A stretch of 64,000 nucleotides of DNA, from NCBI GenBank assembly GCA_026873275.1, contig JANTUC010000007.1, positions 806,001-870,000 of the forward strand, given 5' to 3'. Below the pieces are notes generated by a model that ran no database searches, had not been told where the DNA came from, and was given only the letters and a program-made list of their open reading frames with translations. The translations under genes and the position numbers were made by a program. Source of the stretch: Pseudopithomyces maydicus. Lineage: Eukaryota > Ascomycota > Dothideomycetes > Pleosporales > Didymosphaeriaceae. Positions 1 through 11,774 of the stretch are shown piece after piece; positions within the stretch are counted from its first letter, which is position 1; the number at the start of each line of letters is the position of its first letter.

Positions 1-1741
1 GTGCTTTTTCAACATCATTCACATGTTCATAGGCATCCAGCATGTAGAAGTCGTACAGGCGCTGCTGGACACCTTGTTCTGTGAAGGCCGAGTCATCATA
101 GTCCTTCGATCGCCATCTCTGTTCCATCGGATCGATGAATTTGGTGGTTTCCGGATAGCCAAAGTCGGACAAACTTGAGACATTGAAAGCGGCCATCATG
201 TCATGGTCCTCGTGAATAAGGTTGTGGCAATGGAACATGTAGACGCCATCCCAAGGTGCGTAGCGGGCAATGACGCGCACAGTCTCTGAAGTACCCAGTA
301 GTACAACGTCTTTCAATGCCTCCTTCTCGTAGTTAAGAACCGGACGGCCACCTGTGCGAGAGATAATCTGGAAGTCGATAAGGTGAATGTGAACCGGGTG
401 TGACCAGCCGCCTCCACCATTTTCAAGCTCCCAAATTTCAATGGCGCCACGGGGAGGCTTAGCAAGGATGCGGTTATTGACATCCGAAAAGGTGACACCA
501 TTGACCTGCCATTCTCCGTTGGTACGTTCGAACTTGAACTTTCGATCGACACCGCTCTTGCTGGGAGGGAAAGGAACATCGCGGAGCTTGGCAGGTAGAT
601 CCCCGTTACCCTGATCGCTGGAGATAGTCGTGCCAACTACAAATTGCATGACCTTGTCTGTGCTGTTGTAGTCTTCGTCGGCTTGGACGTCCCGGGCGTT
701 CTTAAGAGTTACATTCTGGCCCTTGTAAGCGCTGAAGTCGATGACGACTTCCCATCGCTCGGCCATGGAGATTTCCAGGTTATCAGATGGCACGGGCTTG
801 GTCAGCAGGCCAGCGTCAGACGCAATGACATTGAATGGAGCCTTCTTGCCCTTTGAGTCTTCGAATGTAAGCTTGAAGGCACGACTGATAGAAGTGTCCA
901 AAAAGCGAAGCCTGTACTTGCGGGGCTCAACTTTCCTACTCTTGTTAGTGGCATATTTCGATGGAGGCATGATCAACTTACTTGAAAGGCCAGGGTTGAC
1001 CGTTAACATGAATCACGTCGCCATAGAGGGAGACAGTCTCGCTTGCAGGGCTGAAAAGGGTACCATCTGGGTTATATTGCTTTGCAGCAAGCGCCAAAGG
1101 CAAGTCGTATGATCCAGCGGGAAGATTGAGCTTATCTTCATCTTTGTCGTGTAGGATATAGAAACCTGCTTGGCCGAAATAGGCATTTTCGGCAGTATGG
1201 TGGACCGCGTGATCATGATACCAGAGAGTACGAGCTGCCTGGCGATTCGGGTAGTAGTAATCTTTGTACTGATTCTTCTTGGTCACATCTTCGGCCCAGC
1301 CATCAAATGGCGCACGGCTGTATGAGCCGTGAAGATGGACAGAAATATCTTTCTCAGCATGGTTGACGAATCGTACTACAGCCTCACGATCCTTTTCCAT
1401 GCGGAAAGTGGGACCTGGAGAGATGCCATCTTGAGAGTATTAGTTGAGCCTTCGATTTCTTGTATGGGTCGGTTGAACGTACCATAGCCAACTAGCTGAG
1501 CAGGCTTGAAGCCAGCACCTTTATACACTTGCTGCTCGAAAGGCTTGATCTCGATCTCATAGTAATCGATGTATGTGTTTGTAGTCGAGTTGTAGTAAGT
1601 GTACTTCTTTTCCTTGTTCGGGGGCATAGGAAGTTCATTTTGAAATATCTCTTTATAAACTGGACTGAGCCATTTATCGTCTCCAGCCAAAACCTGGCCT
1701 GCGAAAACAGACGCCAGAGCAAGGGCCAAGTATGATTTCAT
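1..1741 (-). CDS. Secreted multicopper oxidase, bilirubin-oxidase type (3' end outside window)
   Basis: Exons read as complement(<1..935, 982..1429, 1484 or 1483..1741), with introns of about 46 and 53 bases. The start at 1741 gives a clear signal peptide (MKSYLALALASVFAGQVLAG), so the enzyme should be secreted. About 547 codons are visible, close to a full-length family member. Copper-ligand motifs appear in the expected order: HLHGS and WYHDHAVHH in exon 2, then HPVHIH and HCHNLIHEDHDMM in exon 3. The last motif contains the T1 Cys-His pair and an axial Met. HLHGS, WYHDH and the PWPF...VEPRKYRLRFL segment resemble the bilirubin oxidase/CotA-like branch rather than plant-type laccases. The likely activity is one-electron oxidation of phenols or tetrapyrroles coupled to reduction of O2 to water. 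The natural substrate cannot be inferred. The acceptor of the second intron is ambiguous by one codon (935 or 938). Confidence 0.9.
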
Positions 1742-2970
1742 GATAACAGCCAAGAGAATGATCGGTGAAGCTCCTGGGGGTATGAAATCTTGGAGAAAGA
1801 TTGGTATGTCTGCTGGGAAATAATGTCAGGAAGGCATTCAACATGTCCTTTATACCAAGAGGACAGTCCAGATACGAATGCTCTAGACGCCCAACGACTC
1901 TTCCAATTCAATAGATCCTAAGCCCCGCCCAGGGCTCCTTCGTCCAGAATTCATCTTCTAGGGATTGTAGTCCGGTGGCGTTGTGGTCTAGGGTCGCTTA
2001 GATGCATGGGCAGTGAGCAGACGGCGATGTGGCTAACATGGTCTGCTCGTGTACGCCTGGAGCTGGCCGCCAATGTAGAGGCGTTTCTTGGAGAGCTTGA
2101 ACATATGTCTAAGCTTTGGAGATGCCTGCCACGTGCGCCACAATGAAGACGGGCGAAGCTCGGATACTAAATGGCCCGGGGGCAGATTTGTTCCGTGGGA
2201 GTACCCTGTCGCCTTGCAGTGACACATAGGGCAATTTCAGAGAACAAGTCCATGTTTGTATTAGCTCGCACTCAGCCATGCCTTTTCTAACAACGCACTG
2301 TCTGTGCCAAGCTCGCTCTTGGTCTGGAGCTCAGTGTTCTCGCCCAATCTGTGCTTATTCCAGTAGTGGTATGCGACGTCAAGTAATTTTTCTTATACTT
2401 GCAATCATGAAGATATTTCCTATGTGACATGTTTCCCTATTACTGTGCACAAAATAGAAAGTGTTTCCTTTGCTCCCACAATTTCAATTCAATCTCGTGA
2501 TTCAAGGAATTTCGTATTTGAGGTGTACAATGCGAGCATTGACGTCCAGTGTCTTTGAGAGGCCGGGATGTTCCATCAGCTGCTGCGGCTCTTTGTTCTT
2601 CGTAATGTTCGAGACATCCGGCTCGTGAAAGACGGAAGAAATGTCCGTGCAGAAGGAAACTAGCAGTCTGTAGGATGTGTTTGCTCAAGAAAGGGCAAAT
2701 GTAGTAAAGTAAGGCGAAATCCTTGCTCTTGGACCAATCGTGCGGCCTCTTCCATATCTTGGCAGCTTCAGCCACAGCTGAGATGCGGCATGCCCACGCT
2801 CGAGGGCACCGAGTAAATAGTCAAACTCGTTCTTCGTACGGTCATACGACGCAGCAATCCTCACCGGAGGCAAGATAGATGCAGGGCACAATCGAATCTG
2901 ACTTAGGTGGTGTATGTGGGCGACTGTCCAACCTCTAGCAGGGATATTAAAATAAACAGTGTACGAGTGG
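1742..2970. other. Intergenic, no supported gene
   Basis: This is the upstream region of the multicopper oxidase (to about 2240) followed by sequence with open frames on the minus strand. Those frames have no recognisable motif, no clear start context and no consistent splice structure. An open minus-strand frame at 2440-3053 carries a continuous but unrecognised translation, and I could not make a convincing gene of it. Confidence 0.4.
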
Positions 2971-3447
2971 TCAGGGAAAGCATGGTGCCACAAGCCCGCA
3001 TACTGTAGGGCGCTGAAGGCTCGTACCCATCGAGTGAGCGGTGACAGAAGCAAAGTGTGGGATTGACGGATCTGGGGCGAAGTGGATCGCTATGTCCCGA
3101 GGTCCCCACGTGGTTATCCCAATCGAGCAAGCCTAAGCCACCACCCTCATCGCCAGCAGTCCAGCCCTTACCTCGGATGGCGGCCTCGATACAAGCTGGG
3201 GTATCTAGCGGAATGCATTGCAGTCGCCAAGAACATCCCAAGCTCCCGTACGGACATGCCGTGGCGGTTTCGCAGTACGTGTCGTTCGGTCGCGCCGCAG
3301 TTCTGGGGACAAGGGCAACAGCTAGCCGCAATACGAGAACAGTGTTAGGCAGCACTTGACGGCTATTGCTAGAATTTGAAACCAGTCTATCCGGAGTGAA
3401 ATTAATGACCATGAGAATCTTCACAGTAAAGTGATCAAAATTGTCAT
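2971..3447 (-). CDS. Tentative small cysteine-rich secreted protein
   Basis: The model is complement(join(2971..3071, 3172..3368, 3425..3447)), giving 106 residues. Both introns have good ends: 56 bases (GTGAAG...TTCTAG) and 100 bases (GTAAGG...CCCCAG). Frame is kept across both junctions. The N-terminus begins MTILITLL and a second hydrophobic run (VLVLRLAVALV) follows before an Arg/Thr/Ala stretch that could be a signal cleavage region. Seven cysteines lie in the remaining 70 or so residues, five of them within about 30 residues (YC..AC..GC..QC..AC). No family is recognised. This layout is typical of fungal small secreted proteins, but the signal peptide is not ideal and the cysteine count is odd. 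The alternative is chance open sequence, since the same frame stays open without splicing for over 200 codons. Confidence 0.28.
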
Positions 3448-6400
3448 GATGTTCCAGTGTGCAGGGATTAAACCAAGCTACAGCGTCGACCTGGTCACTG
3501 GATCGGAGCACATCTTGTCGCGCCCCGACAGGACGATCATCCTTGCTGGTCCTCGTATTCATGCGATAACTCTTCCTAGTAAGATTCACGAAGCGTCGGG
3601 GTAGCTTGCGACAATCAGCCGCACTGCCCGACACCTTGGTAACTCTGCTCTCCCGTCAACGTCACGGATATAAGCATAGCAACCAAAAACTTTGACACCT
3701 AAGCTAGAGACCCTTGTTGATACAGCTTATACGTTTTATCATAGAGATAAATCTTTCACAGTGCTGTTGCACCTCAAATCACTACTCGCTACTGAAGACG
3801 GCTGCACCAGCCAGCCGCTTCAGTGGTATGATAGCTTCTCCGCTCTTCCCAGGGCTCTAACATAGACACGATGTAAGCCACACATCGAGCAATGGAAGTC
3901 GTCGTTGCAACATTGGCATGCAGCTTGCCAAGGAGAAGATTGCCTGCCTGCTTATCGTAGCCCGTTTTAGATATAGTACGTGAATCTGATTCGGAGGCCT
4001 TGCATGTCACGAATCTAGACACTCGGCATATCTTCATGATTCTGACTTGCATCATGCATTTCCTACGCCATCTGATGCCGGATCAACCCTCTCGTATCTG
4101 TAAGGCTGCAGGACTTGGCTGGAAACAACACAGACTCATAAGATTCGACCTTTGATGGAGTTCCGGTGGACGATATTATTTCTCCCGAATTTTTCAAGCG
4201 AACGACACCTGGATTGCAAGCTAGCTCTTTCCAAAGCATGCGATTCGGCTTTGGGATGATGGGTATTGTTGTGTCAGCAGGAACTATGATTGCTGTCAAA
4301 ACTTCATTGGCGCGGAAATGGCATACACGGGATGGTATGGCCAAACATAGCAAATAGAAAAAGTAGTCGCCTCATGGCTTCAGCTGGTCGTGTGCTGATC
4401 CTTTAAGCGAGTTATGTGGCTGCGCGATACGAAGCTCCTCCAGCGTGATGCTATATCCTAGCGAACAAGCTCCACTCCTAATTATCTGGGCAATGCTTTG
4501 TCGTATGTTACAAATGTTATTCGGAATTCATTCCTTTGGCAAATAGGCGGAATTGAAAGAAAAGCCAATGAAGAATAGTCTTTTTATTCCAAGATCGATT
4601 CAGGCATTCTTTCTCCTCTCGACAGTTCTTCGAGAAACCGATTTTTATTCGCCTTTGGTCATCACGAAAGATACCTTTTCTTAGGCTAGAATCGAGCTAG
4701 CTGCATAGTCTACGCGATAGGCGTGATAAACACCTCTCCAGTAAGCCTTTGCTCACTAGGTTGCCAAGCTCTATGTTCTCTAGGTACAGGCCCCGACCAC
4801 TCTGGAGTCTTGGTAACGTACACCGAGTCAGGCTTGATTTCCCCACGATTATTTACCCCACTCGCGATTATTCATGACCCTCACGATCTTAACCTCGGAT
4901 GTTGCCAGAAACGTGGTTGTCAGTTTGTCAACCTGGGCTAGATCTTGATATATGTGATCACCAGAGAGAACAGCTCCGGCACACCTCACCTGATGAGCAA
5001 CAGTACATTACCCACGTTAAGTCTTGTTCTAGCATAGAATCCGTTGGTACTGGCCTCAAAGTCTTCTTGAAACTGTCCAACGATAGAATCTAGCATTTTA
5101 GCAGCACATTTTTCATTCAGGACTTCATGATGTTGGTAAGCGTTTTGATTCCTTAATAATTGGCTACCTTCACAAAGTGCCAGCGACATCTTCATGTTCC
5201 GTCTTGTAGTGCTGTGGATCCATATCATTTCGATGGCCAAAGAAGCGCTGTTCCGTAAGATAGTTCATCATTGTATGTTGCATATTCAATGCGGTTAGAA
5301 ATACAAAGCCCTGCCCTTTCGTCTTATTTGTACTATGTCCTCCGCCCGGAACTCCTTCACTATCTGGGGCGTCTTTGTGTGCCAAGGACTGTTTTTCGTT
5401 TAATTTGCTAGCTGGCTGGTACCGTCATTATCTGCTCATTTGATCATGACGATAATTGAGCGGCTCGATACGAACCCCGCTATCGGCGGAGCCACCTCCG
5501 ACGATGTTTGTAGCATCATCGATTGGAGCATCCGCAATTTGTTTACACACTATGTTGAGTAGATCATTTAAAAACATACGATTTTAGCAGGCCTCGCGCA
5601 CAAATGAACTTGGCATCGAATGGAAATACCATTAGAGCCTTTGAGTAGATCGGTTCTTGTGGGCTAACATTTGCACTTTCCTGAATTGTGCAAAACTTGA
5701 CTGCTCTCGTAGTCACCCAAGTTCGAAACTATGGTCTCAAAATGTAGAACTTGAGTTTCCGAACGCTAAGATACACTACAACAACGGACTGGACCGATGA
5801 CCCGGCCAGTCCGAAACGCTGGTGGAGAGTTCCTTCTGTGTAGATTCCGCTTGAAGCATGGTTTTTTGCACTCGAAAGTGATAAGAGTAAACATATTATT
5901 CGTTCTTTGTTAATGTGAATGTGTGGTAGCACGGTCCTATAAACGTATTAAAGCATTTCATCACGTTCTGCATTGGGCAGGTCTTTTTTTTTTTTCAGTA
6001 TTTGGTTTCCTGGGTCACACTCAATGAATGCCAAGAGAGATTTGTTGCCATTTTAATGTTCTCAAGTATAAGAGAGAGAGCCTCGAAGACAAGAGCTTAG
6101 AGATTCACGTGCTCTAACCATACCCGTGGACATTAGCGGGTCATTACACTGCCCAAATTGAGAAAGTCGTATAAAGCCATTTGAGAACTGTTTGGTGGAT
6201 TACATGTTCCGTTACAAGTTTCTCCAGGTCCGGATCAAACCTAAAAAGTGGGAGTGGGAATTGTCATGCGACTCACCCGAATTAAGCTCAATTACAGATC
6301 CGCACCACATGGATAACAGTAATTTTATGACTAAAATTATTGAAGAATCAACGTAACAGTACGTGGGTCTGATGGAAAGGTCTCAAGTCATGTTTGTTCC

Positions 6401-6864
6401 CGCCATGATTTCCAGTCAACAGCTGAGAGTTTATGATGAAAGCGCAAAAGCGCATTATGAAAATGTACGATAAGATTTACCACTCACAAAACATCGGGAA
6501 ATGATACATCAATTAAGATTGGGAAACTCTTGCAGGTACATATTACATTGCCTTCCTCTATGCCAATCGATCGCTGTGTTCTTTTGGATGTGATGTGCAA
6601 GTTTTGTGATGCGTTCAACGCACTGGGATTAGAAAGCAAGCATATCACTGCTGAGAAAAACGTGAAGGATGATAATCTTCGCAAGTAAAAAATAATATCG
6701 GCATGAATTATTGTCTTTCGGAGGTTGATGCATGTACAATGAAAGAGGCATCCATTGAAACCCTTAAGTTACCCTCGGCGAAACGATTTTCCGGTCCATC
6801 TTGAACTTTTGGGGGAACCAGCATCGCTCCCATCCAAACACGCATTGCACCCCATTCGCCCACC
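3448..6864. other. Gene-poor stretch of about 3.4 kb
   Basis: No gene can be defended here. Short open stretches occur at 4063-4357 on both strands and at 4986-5385 on the minus strand. Some have coding-like segments, but none has an ATG, splice signals and a recognisable family together. From about 5400 to 6760 the sequence is AT-rich with frequent stops in all frames. There is a poly-T run near 5985 and a short GA tract near 6070. It could hold decayed genes or an untranslated RNA. Confidence 0.4.
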
Positions 6865-7643
6865 ATGATCTGCCGAACCTGCCTCCGCGCAGCCTCTCGC
6901 GCCCGGATATCGCCTTCCACCTCTATCGCCACCTCCCGCGCCTTCACAACCAACCCCATCCTCAACGCGACCCCCGTCTCTGCAAGCTCCGCACCCGCTC
7001 CGCGACAAGGCTCCGCCTCTTCATCTCACACACCCCCCGCCGCGACATCTACTTCCGCGACGCAGCCCTTCAGCGAGCCCATAACACCCGCCGCGAAGAA
7101 GGATGGCAACCCGGCTGAGAAGAAAGCGCCTATCGTGCGCAGCTCCGTGCCGGCAGGGACACCGCTCAAGGGTCTGAACTTCTTGAAGGATAGGCAGGAT
7201 CCCGTTGCGCTGGCTGATGATGAATACCCGGAGTGGCTGTGGACGATATTGGAGCGGCAGGAGAAGAAGGGAGAGAGCGCTGCGGCGGGAGATCTATTCT
7301 GTAAGACACCCCTTCTATCGCAAAGTCGCTGGAATTGGCTATCCTCCACGGTTCATACATGAATGTACCCTGCGAGCTATTTAACTAACCCGTCCGTGAA
7401 GCCAAATCGAAAAAGCAGCGTCGTCTGGCCGCGAAGCGCCTCCGCAAAGAACAAGCCGCGAACCCAGGAATGCTCGCTCCCAAAATCCCGTTATATGAAC
7501 AGACGATCGACTTGCCTGCTGGAGATGGCACGGTAGAAGGCGCGGTGAAGGCGGGCGAGGCGCGAGGAGAATTGACCAAGGCCATGCGAGACAAGAGGAG
7601 GGCTCAGATCAAGGAGAGGAATTTCTTGAAGGCAATGGGTTAA
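6865..7643 (+). CDS. mrpl37: Mitochondrial large-subunit ribosomal protein mL54 (yeast MRPL37 family)
   Basis: Exons are 6865..7300 and 7402..7643 with a 101-base intron (GTAAGA...GTGAAG), giving 225 residues. The first 60 or so residues are rich in Arg, Ser, Ala and Thr with no acidic residues early on (MICRTCLRAASRARISPSTS), as expected for a mitochondrial targeting peptide. The family core follows: LKGLNFLKDRQDPVALADDE then YPEWLWTIL, the signature of mL54. The second exon is a basic tail (SKSKKQRRLAAKRLRKE) ending in RDKRRAQIKERNFLKAMG. The protein is a structural part of the mitochondrial 54S ribosomal subunit. The next gene is convergent, with about 350 bases between the two stops. Confidence 0.9.
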
Positions 7644-7994
7644 ACTCCCCCATGGCAGACTCTTGGCTTTGTAGGAATAGAAAGACGTCTCGTGTATATC
7701 AATTGGATGGATGAAAGAATTGCCAGGCATAGAGAGTTGTATGATGATCCGTGTATTATTGTTGTCTATATGTAAAGAGAGGATCTAATGTAGTGGAGAA
7801 GCTCAAACTAGGTTGCTCGATTTACTATGTGTACATATATCTCCCCAGGGCTATATACCAGCAAGCCGTCATATTCGAATTAAAAAAAACCCCCGCATTC
7901 ATCCCGTTGTCTGCAATCTTACAGGTCTCGTAAGCAAAACATGTATCTCGACGGAGAAGGCTCAGTATCGCGGATTCAGTCAGAATATAACCAC
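7644..7994. other. Convergent intergenic region
   Basis: These 351 bases separate the stops of the mL54 gene (plus) and the DUF2417 gene (minus). They should hold the two 3' UTRs. No gene or terminator structure is recognised. Confidence 0.5.
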
Positions 7995-9706
7995 TCACTC
8001 CTCCTTCGACTTTTCAGCTTTCTTGGCTGCCTTCACTAAATCTTTCAATCTCTTCTCCATTACTTCCCGTCCCTCAAAAGTTCTCCACACCTGATGCGGT
8101 GCTTTGTTTACGACATCCCATCCTACGAGATTATCTGTCAGGTTGGTACTGTCCCTCTGCTTCCGCTCCCACTCGCTGTCTCTCTTGCATTCAATAGCGC
8201 TGCTCACCACTACCAGGGGCGTTTCGGCGCTCTGGATATTTCTCGCAGAGACAACCTCGTTCTTGCTCAACGAATCAGCAACAAGGTTTTCTTGTAGCTG
8301 CGCTTTGATGTATTTCCCGCCTTGATAAGCATTTCGCCCGTAGACACGGTCCTGTCGTGTTCGTCCTTTGAAGATGGCGCCAGCAAGGCGAGTGATGCCG
8401 AGCGGGGAGATGATGCCCCATCCCCAGAGCACGAAGCCTCTACCAGGGTTTCCAATACGATGAAGGAGGTCTTCATGCATAGGATCGATGAGCATGAGAC
8501 CACTGACCTGCTTGAGGTGGCGAGAACTGAAGATGCGGCTAACGATGCTTCCCGTGCCGGCAGAAACGAGTATCCAGGGTCCTTCTTCTCCGGCTTTGGC
8601 AAGTGCCTCAGAAAGCGCGTCAGCGGACATGCCTGCGGAGTGTGGCGAAGGAGCGTTATCCGACCAGGCATATCCAGGACGGTCCCAGTAGCAGTACCGA
8701 CTGATTGTGCCGTTTTGCACAGCGGAATAGGCCCAGTGTTCAAAGTCGTACTCTGAGGGCTCCTCGCCGGCTTCGAGCAGGACGGTAGGGTCGCGTTTCC
8801 CGTGTGTGTATGTAACGTTGCCGATACAACCCAAATGTACGGCGTATTTGTCGCCATCGACGAGGATGCGATCTCCGTGCATCTTGAGCGTAGCATCTCG
8901 CGCGCGGAGGCTCAAGGTGCCTGTCATCAAAATAGCAATGACGATGAAGACCGAGGTGAAGATAGTAGCTACAAGGACAGCAAGCCATTCCTTGAGCGTG
9001 CGACGCGTCTCGGGACGACCCGTCAAGCGCTCTTCTTCTTCTCGTTTGCCCCACGCAACGACTCGATCTGTTATGATGCACCAAATTGCAATAACGACTG
9101 CCCATACAACCGAAGCTATGCCCACCCAGCCTTCCTCGAGACGGATCCTGGGAACGGCAAGAATCAAGATCATATCGATGAGGAGGAAACCGGTGATTAC
9201 CGCCGTCGTGATCCGGAGAGCTTTGGCGGGAGCAGCGAAGAAGATGATAGCAACAAGTAGGTTGCCAATTGTGAGACAGGTGAATGCGAAATCAAAGAAG
9301 CCGCTGCCTCGTGAGTGCATGCCTGGAGGAGAGATAAAAATAGATATCAACAGCAGTGTCCACCACAAGCAGGATATCATGAAGAAGAGGATTGTGAAAT
9401 AGCGGAGAAAGCGGACGGACCATAGGTTGTATGGAGAGACCTATGATAAGATTAGTAACGAATACATTAAATGTCTAGAAGTAAACGTACCGCTGGGTCA
9501 TCAGGATCCAAGTAACCGTCCGAGTTGGGAGGTCGCCTATGGTCGTCAAGGAGTCTCGTCCTTTCTGTAGGTTCCGATCGCGCATCATAATTTGACCTCT
9601 GTGTGGATCGTACACTACGAGCGCTTCTTGAAGCATCTACCGAAGCGGTATCATTTCTTGTCGTCGACTCGCCATCTTCCTGGCTGTCGTTCTTTGCTCC
9701 CCACAT
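7995..9706 (-). CDS. Fungal membrane protein with degenerate alpha/beta-hydrolase domain (DUF2417-like)
   Basis: Exons are complement(join(7995..9440, 9491..9706)), a 50-base intron (GTACGT...CATAG), 553 residues. The first 75 or so residues are hydrophilic (MWGAKNDSQEDGES...). They are followed by about five hydrophobic segments between residues 78 and 235, so the protein is multi-pass. The C-terminal half reads as an alpha/beta-hydrolase fold: VLLEAGEEPSEYDFEHWAY, then YCYWDRPGYAWSDNAP, then SGLMLIDPMHED. This arrangement of transmembrane N-terminus plus hydrolase fold matches the fungal DUF2417 family, which has no established function. At the nucleophile elbow the sequence is LVSAGTGSIVSR, so no Ser occupies the GxSxG position. 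The fold may be non-catalytic or use another residue. The start at 9706 is the only ATG that opens the exon. Confidence 0.8.
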
Positions 9707-10331
9707 GACAAAGGGTACGAGCTCAAGGAGCTTCGGGTATGGACGCGAAGCTTCGGGCGGGCACAAAAATGCAATTTACAAGATGGAAGGTTCGAAGGAG
9801 AAGTAGATACGAGGACGACCCAGGTTATATCTCCGACAAGGTAACTCTTCTCCCTAGGATTCAAGGAACACGGCCAGGCGGTGCTGGGGCGCGATTGGGG
9901 TTGAAAGCAACGCTAACGCGACGGATCGACGTCATGGTTGTTCTCAATGGCGGTTGACTAGAAGCCGCGGCTAGTGCGCATCATGTGTTGTTGTTCCAGC
10001 CCAGGAGTCCGCCGCGGAGGCGCCACCGCAATGTTGCGATGGTTGTTGGCGTGGATGACCAGCTTCTCGTGGTGAATGATGCAGTCCATCTTGTACTCCA
10101 GCGCTCCCAGAAGATTGGGACTCAGTTACGCCCCACGCAAAGGGCAGTGACGCACGATGCTCCTTCCTCGCTTAACCTGGCGTGCAACCCTTGTCCTTGC
10201 AGGCCTCCCTGCACCCCCACCTCGCATGCCAGTGGCACGTTCACAACATTCATTCTCCAATTGCTGCTCCCCCAGTTGCTACAACCTTGGAGCGATAGCA
10301 CCCCACTTTCCTACCAGTAATACGATCCGCA
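9707..10331. promoter_or_regulatory. Divergent promoter region, DUF2417 gene / PPE1
   Basis: These 625 bases separate the start codons of the DUF2417 gene (minus) and PPE1 (plus), so the region must carry both promoters and 5' UTRs. Open reading on both strands here is incidental. A pyrimidine-rich stretch (CCCCCAGTTGCTAC..., about 10270) precedes the PPE1 start. No specific factor site is claimed. Confidence 0.5.
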
Positions 10332-11517
10332 ATGTCCGATCTAGCCAAGTCTTTTGCGAAGTCCAAGCTCTCTTCCATGCCACCCCCGAACCCCTCGTTG
10401 AAGAACCAACAGACACATACGAAGATGACAGCTCCTCAGCGTCCTCCATGAGCTCCACCGGCACCATCATACCCACAAGCACGCAGCGGCCCGCGCCGAC
10501 AATCCACTGGTCAGACTACTTCGCCCAGGAATTCTACCTCGAAAGACCCGCCTCGCCGACGAGCAACCACGCCAAGTTCCACGTCTATCTGACTCCGCCT
10601 ACCACGCCGAAATCAAATCTGCTCGTGTTGCACCATGGAGCCGGAAGCTCTGCGCTTTCCTTCGCCCTATTTGCGAAGGAGGTGCGGAAGCAGATGCCAG
10701 ATGTTGGCATACTGGCGGTAGAAGCTCGAGACCACGGCAGTGTGGTTTGGAACGCTTCAGGGCACGTTGATAACGACCTCTCCGTGCATCTACTTGCCCA
10801 AGACCTCGTCGACATGATACAGCTTACAAAGAGCAAGATGGCCTGGGCAGAACTCCCTACTGTTGTCCTTGTCGGGCACAGTCTCGGTGGCGCAGTCGTT
10901 ACGCACGTTGCGAACGCAGAGCAGCTGGGCACTAAGCTGCTAGGATACGCAGTCCTTGACGTGGTCGAAGGGAGCGCCATGGAGGCGCTAAAGCATATGC
11001 AGAGCTATCTCGCGGGCAGGCCCAAGACGTTCCAGAGTTTGCCGCAAGCCATTGAATGGCATATACGATCGCGGACGCTGCGGAATCCACAAAGCGCTAG
11101 GGCGAGTGTGCCAAGTTTATTGCTACAGACGCCGGAAGGGAAATGGGCGTGGCGGACTGAGCTGGGGAGTACGGAAGCATATTGGGAAAATTGGTTCAAT
11201 GGACTAAGTGCGAAGTTTCTGGGCGGGAAGGGCGCGAAACTGTTAATACTTGCGGGAACGGATAGACTGGACAAAGAGCTCATGATTGGACAAATGCAGG
11301 GTGTGTCTTGTTTTGGTGTGATTGTTGGAGTTTTATCTAACATACTGCAGGTAAATTTCAGCTCCAAGTGTTTCCTTCCGCTGGCCACTTCCTTCAAGAA
11401 GATCTCCCAGAGAAGACAGCAGAGGTTGTGACCGAGTTTGTCAAACGCAACGATCGCAGTTCGCTTATACTTCCACCCAAAGTATCCGATCTTCTGGCCC
11501 AGGGCAAGAAGGTATGA
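10332..11517 (+). CDS. ppe1: Protein phosphatase methylesterase 1, apparent 1-base frameshift near the N-terminus
   Basis: Exons are 10332..11300 and 11351..11517 with a 50-base intron. The enzyme removes the C-terminal methyl ester from the PP2A catalytic subunit. The main body has the hydrolase core: LLVLHHGAGSSALSFALFA, then VVLVGHSLGGAVVTHVANAE with the nucleophilic Ser near residue 183, LLILAGTDRLDKEL, and FPSAGHFLQED with the catalytic His in exon 2. The family N-terminus MSDLAKSFAKSKLSSMPP begins at the ATG at 10332, but its frame reaches a stop within about 40 codons. The rest (EPLVEEPTDTYEDDSSSASS...) lies in another frame. The switch falls at the C run 10383-10387, which appears one base short. 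No intron can fit in this interval. If the base is truly missing, translation could start at the ATG at 10448 and lose about 39 residues outside the catalytic fold. Confidence 0.88.
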
Positions 11518-11774
11518 GTATTGCGGCACATATGGCTGTTGTTATTCCTCGCATCCCAAGCATCCAAGATACCCAACAAGCATTGCCGAAAGGTATGGTA
11601 TGCCCTTGAAATTTCCTTTGATTGGACCTGATGTTTAGGCAGTATTTAGCCGTCACTAAAGAAGACTGTCTTCTGTCCGTATCAACGGCTCCAAGTGACT
11701 TTTAGGTGCCGATGTTGTTGCCAGCTGTAATCGAAAAGATTCGCTGGCATTTAAAAGGAGCATCCTCCTCCGTG

